A program made the position numbers and the translations under genes. This document shows positions 48,694 through 57,612 of a stretch of 64,000 nucleotides of DNA, one piece after another (positions within the stretch are counted from its first letter, which is position 1; each line of letters begins with the position of its first letter). Under the pieces are notes generated by a model. It saw only the letters and a list, made by a program, of their open reading frames with translations. It was not told the origin of the DNA and did not search any database. The DNA is taken from NCBI GenBank assembly GCA_903231505.1, contig CAFBRK010000143.1, forward strand, positions 62,001 through 126,000. Direction: 5' to 3'. The stretch is from Olavius algarvensis associated proteobacterium Delta 3 (GTDB lineage: Bacteria; Desulfobacterota; Desulfobacteria; Desulfobacterales; CAFBRK01).

Positions 48694-48722
48694 TTGACAA
48701 GAATTTGGATTGATTCTATAGA
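48694..48722 (+). promoter_or_regulatory. Promoter of dsrA operon
   Basis: Exact TTGACA (48694-48699), a 17-base spacer, then TATAGA (48717-48722; TATAGAT overall). The predicted transcript start is near 48729-48731, leaving a ~155-base leader before the dsrA ATG. It is the best sigma70-type promoter in the window. A palindrome lies just at the start point. Confidence 0.75.
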
Positions 48723-48731
48723 TTCCCTTTC

Positions 48732-48746
48732 AGTGACCGCGTCACT
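48732..48746 (+). promoter_or_regulatory. Palindrome at the expected dsrA transcript start (candidate operator)
   Basis: AGTGAC-CGC-GTCACT is a perfect 6+6 palindrome with a 3-base centre, about 10 bases after the -10 box. It could bind a dimeric regulator (its half-site TGAC resembles, but is shorter than, CRP/FNR-type sites) or form a small hairpin at the mRNA 5' end. Confidence 0.45.
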
Positions 48747-48886
48747 CGGGCATTCGACAGGACCTGAAAAGGCCCTTATAAGAATACAGTGATTTGAGAG
48801 GAGGTGACCTGGACGCTACACAGGGGTGAAACCCTTTTTGACACGGACGAGGATGGTAATTTTTCAAACAGAATGGAGGTAAAGCG

Positions 48887-50200
48887 ATGGCAAAACATGA
48901 CACTCCTATGTTGGATCAGCTCGAATCCGGCCCGTGGCCGAGCTTCGTGTCCGATCTGAAGGAGCAGGCCGAACGGCGGGCCAAGAACGAGGAAGGTGTC
49001 GAGTTTCAGATTCCCTCGGATGTTTGTGAGGACCTTCTCGGTGTTCTCGAATTGTCCTTCAAGCATGGCCGGACCCATTGGAAGCACGGCGGCATCGTCG
49101 GTGTTTTCGGCTACGGCGGCGGCGTCATCGGCCGGTACTGCGACCAGCCGGAAAGGTTTTCGGGCGTCGCCCATTTCCACACCATGCGGGTGGCCCAGCC
49201 GGGCGGTAAATTCTACACAACCGATTTTCTCAGAGACCTGATGAAACTCTGGGATTTCCGCGGCAGCGGTATCACCAACATGCACGGCTCCACCGGCGAC
49301 ATCATCTTCCTGGGGACGACAACGCCCCAGCTGGAAGAGATCTTTTTTGAATTGACCCACAACCTGAACCAGGACCTGGGCGGTTCCGGCTCCAACCTGA
49401 GAACCCCCGCCGACTGTATCGGTTCGGCCCGGTGCGAATGGTCCTGCTACGACACCCAGGCCCTCTGCTACTACCTGACCGAGGAATACCAGGACGAGCT
49501 CCATCGTCCGGCGTTCCCTTACAAGTTCAAATTCAAGTTCGATGGCTGCCCCAACTGCTGCGTGGCCTCCATAGCCCGGGCCGACATTTCCTTTATCGGT
49601 ACCTGGAAAGACGACATCAAGATCGACCAGGAAGCCGTCCAGGGTTACATCGGCGGCGAGTTCCTGCCCAACGGCGGCGCCTACACCGGGCGTGACTGGG
49701 GTCCGTTTGACATCGCAAAAGAAGTCATCGATCTTTGCCCGACCGACTGCATGTGGATGGAAGACGGTAAATTAAAGATCGAGACGAAAGAGTGCACCCG
49801 CTGCATGCACTGCATCAACGTGATGCCGAGGGCTCTGCGGATCGGTGACGACCGCGGTCTTTCCATGCTGGTCGGCGCCAAGGCCCCCATTCTTGATGGT
49901 GCCCAGATGGGATCCCTTCTGGTTCCCTTCGTAAAGGTCGAAGAACCTTACGATGAGATCAAGGAAGTGATCGAAAACATGTGGGATTGGTGGATGGAAG
50001 AAGGCAAGAACCGTGAGCGCATCGGTGAGCTCATGAAACGCCAGGGCTTCCAGAAACTTCTCAGTGTGACCGGTATCAAACCGGATGCGCGTCATGTCCA
50101 GGAACCCCGCACCAACCCGTACATCTTCTGGAACGAAGACGAGGTCGAGGGCGGATGGGAACGTGACGTTGACGAATACAGAAAAGACCATCAGAGATAG
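48887..50200 (+). CDS. dsrA: Dissimilatory sulfite reductase alpha subunit
   Basis: 437 residues, standard length. The siroheme-[4Fe-4S] ligands are in [11 protein letters not shown] (~178-188) and GCPNCC (~221). An inserted ferredoxin domain has LCPTDC and [12 protein letters not shown] (~304). With DsrB it forms the cytoplasmic alpha2beta2 enzyme that reduces sulfite with DsrC as partner. The reductive rather than oxidative type is supported by the dsrD gene downstream. A strong GGAGGTAAAGCG site precedes the ATG. dsrB follows after 14 bases. Confidence 0.98.
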   Translation: MAKHDTPMLDQLESGPWPSFVSDLKEQAERRAKNEEGVEFQIPSDVCEDLLGVLELSFKHGRTHWKHGGIVGVFGYGGGVIGRYCDQPERFSGVAHFHTMRVAQPGGKFYTTDFLRDLMKLWDFRGSGITNMHGSTGDIIFLGTTTPQLEEIFFELTHNLNQDLGGSGSNLRTPADCIGSARCEWSCYDTQALCYYLTEEYQDELHRPAFPYKFKFKFDGCPNCCVASIARADISFIGTWKDDIKIDQEAVQGYIGGEFLPNGGAYTGRDWGPFDIAKEVIDLCPTDCMWMEDGKLKIETKECTRCMHCINVMPRALRIGDDRGLSMLVGAKAPILDGAQMGSLLVPFVKVEEPYDEIKEVIENMWDWWMEEGKNRERIGELMKRQGFQKLLSVTGIKPDARHVQEPRTNPYIFWNEDEVEGGWERDVDEYRKDHQR

Positions 50201-50214
50201 GAGGGGAACTAGCC

Positions 50215-51360
50215 ATGGCATTTATTTCATCCGGATACAATCCAGATAAACCGATGGAAAATCGGATTTCCGATATCGGTCCCCGGAAATACGATGAGTT
50301 TTATCCGCCGGTCATTGCCAAGAACAAGGGCAAATGGCTGTATCATGAAATCATCAAACCCGGCATCCTGGTCCACGTGGCCGAGTCCGGTGACGAAGTA
50401 TACACAGTCCGCGTGGGCGGCGCCCGCCTGATGAGCACCGGTCTTGTCATGGAAATATGCGACATCGCCGACAAGCATTGCGACGGCTACGTCCGCTGGA
50501 CCACCCGAAACAATGTCGAGTTCATGGTCGACAGCAAGGACAAGGTCGACCCCCTGATCCAGGATCTGGAAGGCCGCAAGTTTTCCGGCGGCTCCTTCAA
50601 GTTCCCGGTCGGCGGTACCGGCGCCGGGGTCACCAACATCGTCCATACCCAGGGCTGGATCCACTGCCACACCCCGGCCACAGACGCATCCGGCCCGGTC
50701 AAGGCCACCATGGATGTGCTGTTCGATGACTTTCAGCAAATGCGGCTGCCGGCCCAGCTGCGTGTCTCCCTGGCCTGCTGCCTGAACATGTGCGGCGCGG
50801 TTCACTGCTCGGACATCGCCATTCTCGGCTACCACCGGAAACCGCCCATGCTGGACCATGAGTACCTGGACAAGATGTGCGAAATTCCGCTGGCCATCGC
50901 GGCCTGCCCCACGGCCGCCATCCGTCCGGCCAAGGTGGAATTCAAAGGCCAAAAGGTCAAAAGTGTGGCCGTCAAGAACGAGCGCTGCATGTTCTGCGGA
51001 AACTGCTACACCATGTGCCCGGCCATGCCCCTTGCCGATAAAGAGGGCGACGGCATCGTCATCATGGTCGGCGGCAAGGTTTCCAACCGGATTTCCCCGC
51101 CGAAGTTCTCCAAGGTCGTTGTGGCATTTCTGCCGAACAACGCACCGCGTTGGCCGGAAACCACAGACTGCATCAAGCATATCGTCGAGGCCTACGCCAA
51201 GGGCGCCAACAAGTACGAGCGCGTGGGCGATTGGGCCGAGCGGATCGGATGGGAGCGCTTCTTCGAGGTGTGCGAGCTCGAGTTCACCCATCACCTGATC
51301 GATGATTTCCGTGATCCGGCGTATTATACGTGGCGCCAGACCACGCAGTTTAAATTCTAA
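50215..51360 (+). CDS. dsrB: Dissimilatory sulfite reductase beta subunit
   Basis: 381 residues. Siroheme-proximal cysteines are in [15 protein letters not shown] (~186-200), and the ferredoxin domain carries [11 protein letters not shown] and [18 protein letters not shown] (~255-272). DsrB holds the catalytically active siroheme in the DsrAB heterotetramer. It shares the dsrA transcript and is followed by a very strong hairpin before dsrD. Confidence 0.98.
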   Translation: MAFISSGYNPDKPMENRISDIGPRKYDEFYPPVIAKNKGKWLYHEIIKPGILVHVAESGDEVYTVRVGGARLMSTGLVMEICDIADKHCDGYVRWTTRNNVEFMVDSKDKVDPLIQDLEGRKFSGGSFKFPVGGTGAGVTNIVHTQGWIHCHTPATDASGPVKATMDVLFDDFQQMRLPAQLRVSLACCLNMCGAVHCSDIAILGYHRKPPMLDHEYLDKMCEIPLAIAACPTAAIRPAKVEFKGQKVKSVAVKNERCMFCGNCYTMCPAMPLADKEGDGIVIMVGGKVSNRISPPKFSKVVVAFLPNNAPRWPETTDCIKHIVEAYAKGANKYERVGDWAERIGWERFFEVCELEFTHHLIDDFRDPAYYTWRQTTQFKF

Positions 51361-51367
51361 AACAGCC

Positions 51368-51404
51368 AATCGTCGGGGGGCACGTGACGTGCCCCCCGAC
51401 GATT
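51368..51404 (+). promoter_or_regulatory. Perfect 17-bp stem-loop between dsrB and dsrD
   Basis: AATCGTCGGGGGGCACG (51368-51384), loop TGA, then CGTGCCCCCCGACGATT (51388-51404). It lies 8 bases after the dsrB stop and 18 bases before the dsrD start. Only TT-GACG follows, so it is not a classic terminator. It may be an attenuator, an RNase barrier protecting dsrAB mRNA, or a processing site setting the DsrAB:DsrD ratio. Confidence 0.85.
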
Positions 51405-51422
51405 TTGACGGAAAGGTCCAAG

Positions 51423-51662
51423 ATGGATTACGAAGAAGCTAAAAAACGGGTCGTTGAAGGTCTGACCAAGAAACAGAAGACCAAATCGAAATTCTATTTC
51501 AACGATCTTGTCAAGCTTATCGGCGAAAAGCCGAGAGCGGCCAAAAAGTACGTGAACCGGATGGTTCAAGAACAGGTGCTCGAGTATTGGTCCTCCGGCA
51601 GCACCTCCCTTTACGGCCTGCCGGGCACCGGGAAACAAGCATCGGCAGAGCACGAAGACTAA
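51423..51662 (+). CDS. dsrD: DsrD, activator of dissimilatory sulfite reductase
   Basis: 79 residues, starting MDYEEAKKRVVEGLTKKQ from ATG 51423 with GGAAAGG upstream. A winged-helix fold with FYFNDLVKLIGEKPRAAKKY and a C-terminal wing (EYWSSGSTSLYGLPG) matches DsrD. It is known as an allosteric activator of DsrAB and a marker of the reductive pathway. An upstream in-frame start at 51384 lies inside the hairpin and is not used. Confidence 0.97.
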   Translation: MDYEEAKKRVVEGLTKKQKTKSKFYFNDLVKLIGEKPRAAKKYVNRMVQEQVLEYWSSGSTSLYGLPGTGKQASAEHED

Positions 51663-51695
51663 ACCGTTCGTTATCGTTTTATCTCATTAGCGCCA

Positions 51696-53129
51696 ATGCT
51701 GCAGAAACACCCTGTGCCGCCCCGGATTGTCATCTCCGGGTTGCGCGGCGGCTCCGGCAAAACAATTCTATCCGTTGGAATTATCGCGGCGTGGCGGAAA
51801 CAGGGAAAACACGTAACCCCTTTCAAAAAAGGTCCGGACTATATCGATGCGGGCTGGCTTGCCCTGGCGGCAGGTCGGCCCTGCTATAATCTGGACACCT
51901 TTCTCATACCCCAGAACCATATCATCGAGCACTTTATCTCCCGGGCGGCGATGGGCAATATGGCGGTCATCGAGGGCAATCGGGGCCTTTACGACAGCAT
52001 CGATCCGGAAGGGACAACCAGCACGGCGGAGCTGGCCAAACTCCTGAAAATGCCGGTGATCCTGAGTGTCGACGCCACCAAGATTACCCGGACCATGGCC
52101 GCTGTGGTGGCCGGATGCGAACAGTTCGATCCGGAGGTGCACATTCGGGGGGTGGTGCTCAACCGGGTGGCCGGGACCCGGCACGAGAGTATCCTGAGAC
52201 GGAGCATCGACGCCCATTGCGGGATTCCCGTTGTCGGAGCGGTACCCAAGCTGAAGTCGGAAGATTTTCCGGAGCGGCACATGGGGCTGGTTCCCACCCC
52301 GGAACACGACTGGGCCAAGGACTCCGTAAACGCCGCGGCTGAAATGGCCGCCAAGTATCTTGACATGACCACCCTGGCATCGGTTGCCTCGGAATCGGCG
52401 TTGACACTGGAAGCGACAACAGACCCGGTCACACCGGAGGGACGCGAGGCCCGGCACACGGCAACGGACTCGGCGGCCGGGCGGCCCCGGGTGGGCGTCA
52501 TTCGTGATTCGGCCTTTCAATTTTATTATCCGGAAAATATCGACGCCCTGACCGCCGCCGGCGCCGACATTGTCTTTTTCAGCCCCCTGGAGCAGAACAC
52601 AGTGCCGACGGTGGACGCCATTTATATCGGGGGCGGGTTTCCCGAGACCCATGCCGCCGCCCTGGCAGAGAATCGTCGGTTCCGCCGTGAGTTAAAGCAG
52701 CTGGCCGACAAGGGGCTGCCCATCTATGGGGAATGCGGCGGCTTGATGTATCTAGGCGAAGAACTGGTTCTGGATGCGGGCCGATTCCCCATGGCCGGGG
52801 TGCTTCCTATTGTCTACGGATTTTCAAGGCGGCCCCAGGGCCATGGCTATACCATTTTCACGGTGGATCGGCCGAACCCTTTTTATGACGTCGGCAGCCG
52901 GCTGACGGGGCATGAATTTCACTATTCAACGGTTCTGGAATTCCGGGGGGACGATCACGACATGGCCTTTGCCATGGAACGCGGCAGCGGCCTTGTCAAT
53001 GGTCGCGACGGCGTGATGTCCAAAAACGTGCTCGCGACCTATTCCCACATTCATGCCCTCGGAACGCCGCAATGGGCGGATGGGATCGTGCGGCAGGCGA
53101 AACAGCACCGGGATCGCCGTTCCGGTTGA
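51696..53129 (+). CDS. dsrN: Cobyrinic acid a,c-diamide synthase-like amidase DsrN
   Basis: 477 residues of the CbiA family. The N-terminal P-loop NTPase has GLRGGSGKTILSVG (~12-25), and the C-terminal class I glutamine amidotransferase has LPIYGECGGLMYLGEELVL with the catalytic Cys (~345). In dsr operons this gene is called dsrN and is thought to amidate the siroheme of DsrAB to siro-amide. CbiA in B12 synthesis is the alternative, but linkage to dsrABD favours DsrN. The start ATG lies 33 bases after dsrD. Confidence 0.9.
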   Translation: MLQKHPVPPRIVISGLRGGSGKTILSVGIIAAWRKQGKHVTPFKKGPDYIDAGWLALAAGRPCYNLDTFLIPQNHIIEHFISRAAMGNMAVIEGNRGLYDSIDPEGTTSTAELAKLLKMPVILSVDATKITRTMAAVVAGCEQFDPEVHIRGVVLNRVAGTRHESILRRSIDAHCGIPVVGAVPKLKSEDFPERHMGLVPTPEHDWAKDSVNAAAEMAAKYLDMTTLASVASESALTLEATTDPVTPEGREARHTATDSAAGRPRVGVIRDSAFQFYYPENIDALTAAGADIVFFSPLEQNTVPTVDAIYIGGGFPETHAAALAENRRFRRELKQLADKGLPIYGECGGLMYLGEELVLDAGRFPMAGVLPIVYGFSRRPQGHGYTIFTVDRPNPFYDVGSRLTGHEFHYSTVLEFRGDDHDMAFAMERGSGLVNGRDGVMSKNVLATYSHIHALGTPQWADGIVRQAKQHRDRRSG

Positions 53130-53283
53130 CGATGCGTGCATCGGGGTCACTGCCGCCAGTGGAATCGTAACCGCCGTAGGCCACCTTTCGATACCGATAC
53201 CCATATCGATGACGCCGCAACGTTCAACCACACCAACAATCCACAAATCTGAACGGTGCCCTGACAATTGCTCTATCCTGGAT

Positions 53284-53493
53284 GTCCTAAATATGTTCCG
53301 TTTGCAGACATATGGAAACGATGACCGCAGAGTCGCAGAGGGCGCAGAGGAACGGTATGTTTCCCAGAATCCCTGAGAGGGGCTTCTGGGAAAGGACTCC
53401 AGCAACATATCTAAATTCTATAGCATTTGTCGGAATTTCGTTCCGAAACCTGGACCCTACCCTCAACCGGAACATATTTATGTCAACTGCTAT
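53284..53493 (+). repeat. Dispersed MITE-like element, copy 3 (most complete)
   Basis: The left end CCTAAATATGTTCCGTTTGC and right end GGAACATATTTATGTCAACT form inverted termini sharing TAAATATGTTCCG. Inside are ACCGCAGAGTCGCAGAGGG, a perfect 10-bp hairpin TTTCCCAGAA (53360-53369) with TTCTGGGAAA (53384-53393), and CGGAA-TTTCG-TTCCG. About 210 bases, with no coding frame. It lies between dsrN and the terminator of the cytochrome gene. Confidence 0.78.
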
Positions 53494-53494
53494 A

Positions 53495-53534
53495 AATAAA
53501 AAAAGGAGGGATCCGATGGTTTCGGATCCCCCCT
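53495..53534 (-). terminator. Terminator of cytochrome c3 gene (possibly bidirectional)
   Basis: GGGATCCGA (53508-53516), loop TGGTT, TCGGATCCC (53522-53530), flanked by A-rich sequence on the left and CCCTTTTA on the right. On the minus strand the stem is followed by CC-TCC and T-rich bases (complement of 53497-53504). On the plus strand only four T follow. It separates the convergent dsr operon and cytochrome gene. Confidence 0.8.
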
Positions 53535-53556
53535 TTTAGTGAAATTGTTCCGGCGA

Positions 53557-54021
53557 CTAGGGTTTCACGTGACACTTGGTGCAGGTCGTGGGGGCCGCCT
53601 TTGTTTTATTCTTTTTATTATACGCCTTGTGGCAAGCCTTGCAATTGTAGTGGAATGCCTCGGCGCGATACTCCAGGCGCTCCTTTTTGGACAGCTTCGG
53701 CGCACCTTTTCCTTTTGGCCGTTCGCCCGGCTTTGTGTGGCACTCAATGCACTTTTGAACGTTGTCGCCTTCTTTAAGGTCGAGAGGTTTGCCCTTGTCG
53801 TCATGATGGCAGTCACCACACGCGGCCCCGTACTCTGCCACGTGCTTTTTATGGCTCAGCACGGCGATCTTGTCCTTGTATTTGCCCTTGTCCAGCAGCG
53901 GCTTAAACGTAATGGTGTCGGCAACCTCGGTGCCGGCCACCACGGCCGCTGCAGCAAACAGGACGGCAACCATCGCAACCCCGATCATCAGCGCTATAGA
54001 CCGTTTATTCATAAATGCCAT
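53557..54021 (-). CDS. Tetraheme cytochrome c3 family protein, periplasmic
   Basis: 154 residues. A signal peptide (ALMIGVAMVAVLFAAAAVVAG) is followed by four CxxCH haem sites: CGDCH, CIECH, CKACH and CTKCH, with upstream His such as LSHKKHV as axial ligand. Size and spacing fit class III cytochrome c3, the periplasmic electron carrier of sulfate reducers. The long Lys-rich segment (KPGERPKGKGAPKLSKKE) between haems 2 and 3 sets it apart from short TpI-c3. An exact TTGACA lies at 54107-54102 on its strand. Met1 or Met4 may be the start. Confidence 0.92.
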   Translation of the reverse strand: MAFMNKRSIALMIGVAMVAVLFAAAAVVAGTEVADTITFKPLLDKGKYKDKIAVLSHKKHVAEYGAACGDCHHDDKGKPLDLKEGDNVQKCIECHTKPGERPKGKGAPKLSKKERLEYRAEAFHYNCKACHKAYNKKNKTKAAPTTCTKCHVKP

Positions 54022-54170
54022 TCACCTCCTTTTCCCTGTGTTTCCCCGTTCCTCGTCCGCGACCAAAAAATCCAGAAAAGACTATCAAGGACTGCTCGTG
54101 CTGTCAATCAGAATGGGCGTTGACAGCGAATTTTGTCAGGTAAACGCCGGCCTGTCGTGAATGGGGACCC

Positions 54171-54929
54171 TCAGGCCGTTTTCTCATCGGTTTCGGTCTC
54201 CGTATCGATCGGTTTGCGGGCGAAAATGCGGGCCCCGATGATGCTGATTTCATAGAGAAGCATCAACGGCATCGCCATCATCACCTGGGTGACCACATCC
54301 GGGGGGGTCAGGATGGCCGCGCCGACGAAAAACAGCAGCAGGGCATATTTGCGGTTTTTCTTCAGAAAATCGACGGACACCAGCCCCAGCTTGGCCATAA
54401 ACGTGACCACCAGGGGAAGTTCGAACACCAGACCGAAGGCCAAAAGCAGTTTGGAGGAAAAGGACAGGTACTCTTTCATGGACGGCAGCGGCCGGATCCA
54501 TTCCGTTGCAAAGCCGAGAAAAAAGTTAAACCCCCAGGGAAAGACCACAAAATATCCGAACAGGGCACCGCCCAGGAAAAAAACGGTCGAAAGAAACACA
54601 ACGGGCAGCAGCAGCCGGCGTTCTTTGGTGTAGAGTCCGGGCGCGACAAACATCCAGAACTGGTACAAAATGATGGGCGCCGCCACCAGGATGGCGGCCA
54701 GAAAAGACACCTTCAGATATGTGAAGAACGCTTCCGGAAGCCCGGTGAACACCAGTTTGTCCCCGGGTTCCATGACCCGGATCAAGGGGCTCATCAGAAC
54801 TTCGAAGAGCTGCTCCTTAAACAGGTAGGCCGGCACAAATGCACCGGCGACGGCATAAATACAGATGAGCAGCCGTTTTCTGAGCTCTTCCAGATGACCG
54901 GTAAACGGCAGTTTTTCATCCTCTGGCAT
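54171..54929 (-). CDS. tatC: Sec-independent protein translocase TatC
   Basis: 252 residues from the ATG at 54929 with AAAGGA upstream. The frame can be extended to a TTG at 54953, which is less likely. It begins MPEDEKLPFTGHLEELRKRL, the conserved TatC N-terminus binding twin-arginine signals, and has six membrane helices. The start overlaps the tatB stop by 14 bases. It exports folded cofactor-containing proteins such as hydrogenases and formate dehydrogenases. Confidence 0.96.
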   Translation of the reverse strand: MPEDEKLPFTGHLEELRKRLLICIYAVAGAFVPAYLFKEQLFEVLMSPLIRVMEPGDKLVFTGLPEAFFTYLKVSFLAAILVAAPIILYQFWMFVAPGLYTKERRLLLPVVFLSTVFFLGGALFGYFVVFPWGFNFFLGFATEWIRPLPSMKEYLSFSSKLLLAFGLVFELPLVVTFMAKLGLVSVDFLKKNRKYALLLFFVGAAILTPPDVVTQVMMAMPLMLLYEISIIGARIFARKPIDTETETDEKTA

Positions 54930-55347
54930 TCGGGTCGGGTTCCTTTTGATCAACAGGTGGGATGTCGTCGGCGGTGTCGCTGTCGGGGAGTGTCGCCCCG
55001 TCAGGCACGGCGGCGGAGTCGTCGATCACATCATCGGATGTTTTCGGTGTTTCGGTGGTCTTGTTGTCATCGGCGTTCCCGGCGGACGACAGCCCGCTGG
55101 TGATGTCGTCAAAGGATATTTTGCTGCGAACACCGTTTTTTAGGTCCGATATGGACTCTTTTACATCTTTCAGCTCTCGAAGATCCTCGTCCAGATCGAT
55201 GGCGTCCTTGAAATCACTGGTCGCACGACGAAACTCTCCCGCGGCACGGCCCAACGCCTTGGCCACATCCGGTAGTTTCTTGGGACCGATGACGACCAGC
55301 GCAACGACCAAAATCAGGATCAGCTCCGGTAAGCCGATGCCGAACAT
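54916..55347 (-). CDS. tatB: Twin-arginine translocase subunit TatB/TatA
   Basis: 143 residues. One N-terminal membrane helix (GIGLPELILILVVALVVIGP), hinge, amphipathic helix (KKLPDVAKALGRAAGEFRR) and a long acidic, disordered tail. GLPEL with Glu at position 8, and the length, favour TatB over TatA. A separate tatA is not in the window. It is coupled to tatC by overlapping frames. Confidence 0.92.
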   Translation of the reverse strand: MFGIGLPELILILVVALVVIGPKKLPDVAKALGRAAGEFRRATSDFKDAIDLDEDLRELKDVKESISDLKNGVRSKISFDDITSGLSSAGNADDNKTTETPKTSDDVIDDSAAVPDGATLPDSDTADDIPPVDQKEPDPNARG

Positions 55348-55496
55348 TCAAGACCCCCCCTGGGAATGCGTTATCACCACAGATGCGGTGCCGTAAAGCG
55401 ATGTATCCGTTATTGATGAACCGCTCTGAGATACATGGTTCACTGCCTGCTGTCAACGTTCCAGGTTGTTTCGGAAACGATCATTTCGGAAATGGA

Positions 55497-56738
55497 TCAC
55501 TCGCCAATGTCAGGTTTGAGCACCAGAAAATAGAGCTCCCCGGCGTGCTGCATGTGCCCGGCGGCCAGTTCCGCATAGGGGCCGTGCCCCCAGTACAGGT
55601 CTGCCCGGCCGGGGCCTGTAATGGCACCCCCGGTGTCCTGGTTCAGCACGAAACGCTGCATTGCGGTCCAGCCGGTGATTCGATGCTCAGCGTCGACCAG
55701 CGGCTTTTCGGTCCGGATAAATGCCAGTGCGCCGGGCGGAAACAGACGACGATCGGTGGCCAGGGATCGGCCGGGTGTCAGCTCAACGCCGATGGCACCG
55801 CGGGGGCCCCCATTTTGCTCGGAAAAAAATATGTAGCTGGGATTGTAGGTCAGAATGCGGGAGATTTCTTCCGGGTGGTCGCTCAGGTACGCACGGATGC
55901 GTTGCATGGACATCTCGCTGCGGGGAATTTTTTCCTCATCGATGAGCAGTTTTCCGATGCTTCGGTAGGGATGCCCGTTGGTCGCGTCATAGTGAACATT
56001 GATGATGTCGCCGGTATCCAGAAAAATTTTTCCCGAGCCCTGGATCTGAAGAAAGAAGAGATCGACACGGTCGTTGACCCAGGCCAGGATGTCGGCCTTG
56101 CCTTCGAGAATCCATTTTTCACTGATGCTCCTCCGGTCATGGTACGGGAGCACCTGATCGTTCGCGTACCTGGCAACGATCCGCTCTCCCTTGAAGCGTG
56201 GTGAAAACAACGACAAGTCGATGCTCAGCAGATCGTCGGGTGTTTTGTAGACCGGAAAACGGAATTGCTCGCTTTTATCCCGGCTGCCCTGAAGAAACGG
56301 CTCGTAGTAGCCGGTAAACAGGACGTTTCCTGAGCGATCCGATCCCACGGAACGATAGAGAATATACCGACGGCGGATAAAGTCTGTTAGGGCTGTTTGA
56401 GACGGCGACGTGTTGAGAAAGTCTCTGAACGTTTCCAGGGAGCGGATCACGTGGGCGGTGGTGTACCGGTCATTTCCGTATGAAAATTCCCGATCCGGGG
56501 AGATACGGTTCAGGTAGGTCAAACTTTGAAAAATGGCATGGTCCAGGCTGTCGGTGGTCATATCATCGGAGACATCCGCTATCCGCGTTGCCGCCAGCCT
56601 CTCTAAAGGAGGAGGCTCGACCGCAGGCGGCCGGGCCGTTTTTACGGCACAGCTTGACAGGACGCCCAGGCACATGAGGAGAAGGAGGACTATCCTTCCC
56701 CGGCAAACGGTGCGGCAATGAATGGGCGGACCGGACAT
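55497..56738 (-). CDS. mltA: Membrane-bound lytic murein transglycosylase A
   Basis: 413 residues. The lipoprotein signal (IVLLLLMCLGVLSSCAVK) puts the Cys of the lipobox LSSC near residue 30. The MltA and 3D domains follow: FTGYYEPFLQGSR, WVNDRVDLFFLQIQGSGK (with the second Asp of the family) and the C-terminal 3D motif region DTGGAITGPGRADLYWG. It trims peptidoglycan from the outer membrane. Its start shares one base with the moaC stop. Confidence 0.93.
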   Translation of the reverse strand: MSGPPIHCRTVCRGRIVLLLLMCLGVLSSCAVKTARPPAVEPPPLERLAATRIADVSDDMTTDSLDHAIFQSLTYLNRISPDREFSYGNDRYTTAHVIRSLETFRDFLNTSPSQTALTDFIRRRYILYRSVGSDRSGNVLFTGYYEPFLQGSRDKSEQFRFPVYKTPDDLLSIDLSLFSPRFKGERIVARYANDQVLPYHDRRSISEKWILEGKADILAWVNDRVDLFFLQIQGSGKIFLDTGDIINVHYDATNGHPYRSIGKLLIDEEKIPRSEMSMQRIRAYLSDHPEEISRILTYNPSYIFFSEQNGGPRGAIGVELTPGRSLATDRRLFPPGALAFIRTEKPLVDAEHRITGWTAMQRFVLNQDTGGAITGPGRADLYWGHGPYAELAAGHMQHAGELYFLVLKPDIGE

Positions 56739-57220
56739 TAGGGATCTTTCCGTTTATAGGTGCCGCTTTTACCGCCCGATTTTTCCATCAGCCGGATGTC
56801 GGAAATGACCATCTCCCGATCCGTGGCCTTGCACATGTCGTATATGGTCAGCGCGGCAACGGATACGGCGGTCAACGCTTCCATTTCCACTCCGGTTCGA
56901 CCGACAAGCCGCACCGAGCATGCTATTTCGATGGCGTTTGATTCAGGCTTCGGGAAAAAATCGATCTGAACATGGGCGATTGCCAGGGGGTGGCACATGG
57001 GAATCAGGTCCGCGGTTTTTTTTGCTGCCATCACTCCGGCGATTCGGGCGGTTTCCAGTACATTCCCTTTTGCAATGCGGCCCTCCCGAATCCGTGCAAA
57101 GGATTCCGGTGTCATGGTAATGCGGCCTTTCGCTATTGCCTGACGGGACGTTGGCTCCTTTCCGGTCACATCCACCATCCGAACATGTCCATCGCTGTCG
57201 ATATGTGTCAACCGGCTCAT
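56738..57220 (-). CDS. moaC: Cyclic pyranopterin monophosphate synthase MoaC
   Basis: 160 residues. The family core is clear: [40 protein letters not shown] (His/Lys active site) and [20 protein letters not shown], then KSGGKSGTY at the end. It converts the GTP-derived intermediate made by MoaA to cPMP in molybdenum cofactor synthesis. The start overlaps the stop of the moaE-like gene by 4 bases. Confidence 0.96.
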   Translation of the reverse strand: MSRLTHIDSDGHVRMVDVTGKEPTSRQAIAKGRITMTPESFARIREGRIAKGNVLETARIAGVMAAKKTADLIPMCHPLAIAHVQIDFFPKPESNAIEIACSVRLVGRTGVEMEALTAVSVAALTIYDMCKATDREMVISDIRLMEKSGGKSGTYKRKDP

Positions 57221-57594
57221 GACATCTTCTCCGAAACAAAATACTCTGTTTTCCGGGTCACCGTCATCTTGACGGCATCCAGTGTTTCTGTGAGAACAGG
57301 GATGACATTCTCCCGAACATCGCCGGCCACCACGAGCACCATGACATCCTCCCCGACGGAAAGATCCGTATCCTCGGCGATGTCCACCTGAATGTCCACA
57401 ATGCCCGGACGCTTTCTATGGGACGCGAGCATAGCTGCCAGCCTCTCATGGTTTACCGAGACCCGCAAGCCTGAAACGGGGCGTCCGTCCCGGGAGGTGG
57501 CCCGAACAACCCCGTTGTGGCAAAGTAGCATTCCGGCGTTGGCAAAATCCGGATGCCCCTTTACGATCGTCACGACGTCTGACAAGGTTTTCAT
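57217..57594 (-). CDS. MoaE-like protein (large subunit of molybdopterin synthase), divergent
   Basis: 125 residues. The segments [20 protein letters not shown] and [20 protein letters not shown] correspond to the two halves of a MoaE fold. The usual C-terminal lysine motif (PIWKxE) is missing and is replaced by VTRKTEYF. It may be a short MoaE variant working with a separate MoaD, or a non-catalytic relative. It is coupled to moaC and lies between mobA and moaC, which supports a molybdopterin role. Confidence 0.7.
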   Translation of the reverse strand: MKTLSDVVTIVKGHPDFANAGMLLCHNGVVRATSRDGRPVSGLRVSVNHERLAAMLASHRKRPGIVDIQVDIAEDTDLSVGEDVMVLVVAGDVRENVIPVLTETLDAVKMTVTRKTEYFVSEKMS

Positions 57595-57612
57595 GTACGG
57601 TGGTTCCCCGTT

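Noticed and set aside
50227..51369. Long minus-strand frame (380 codons) opposite dsrB
   Set aside because: It is a mirror of dsrB caused by strong third-position GC bias, and its translation is low-complexity (His/Gly/Asp/Val-rich) without family features. Similar mirrors occur opposite dsrA, dsrN and the debranching enzyme gene.
54101..54126. CTGTCAA/TTGACAG inverted pair as a terminator of tatC
   Set aside because: No T-run follows on either strand. Its TTGACA half is more likely the -35 box of the cytochrome c3 gene.
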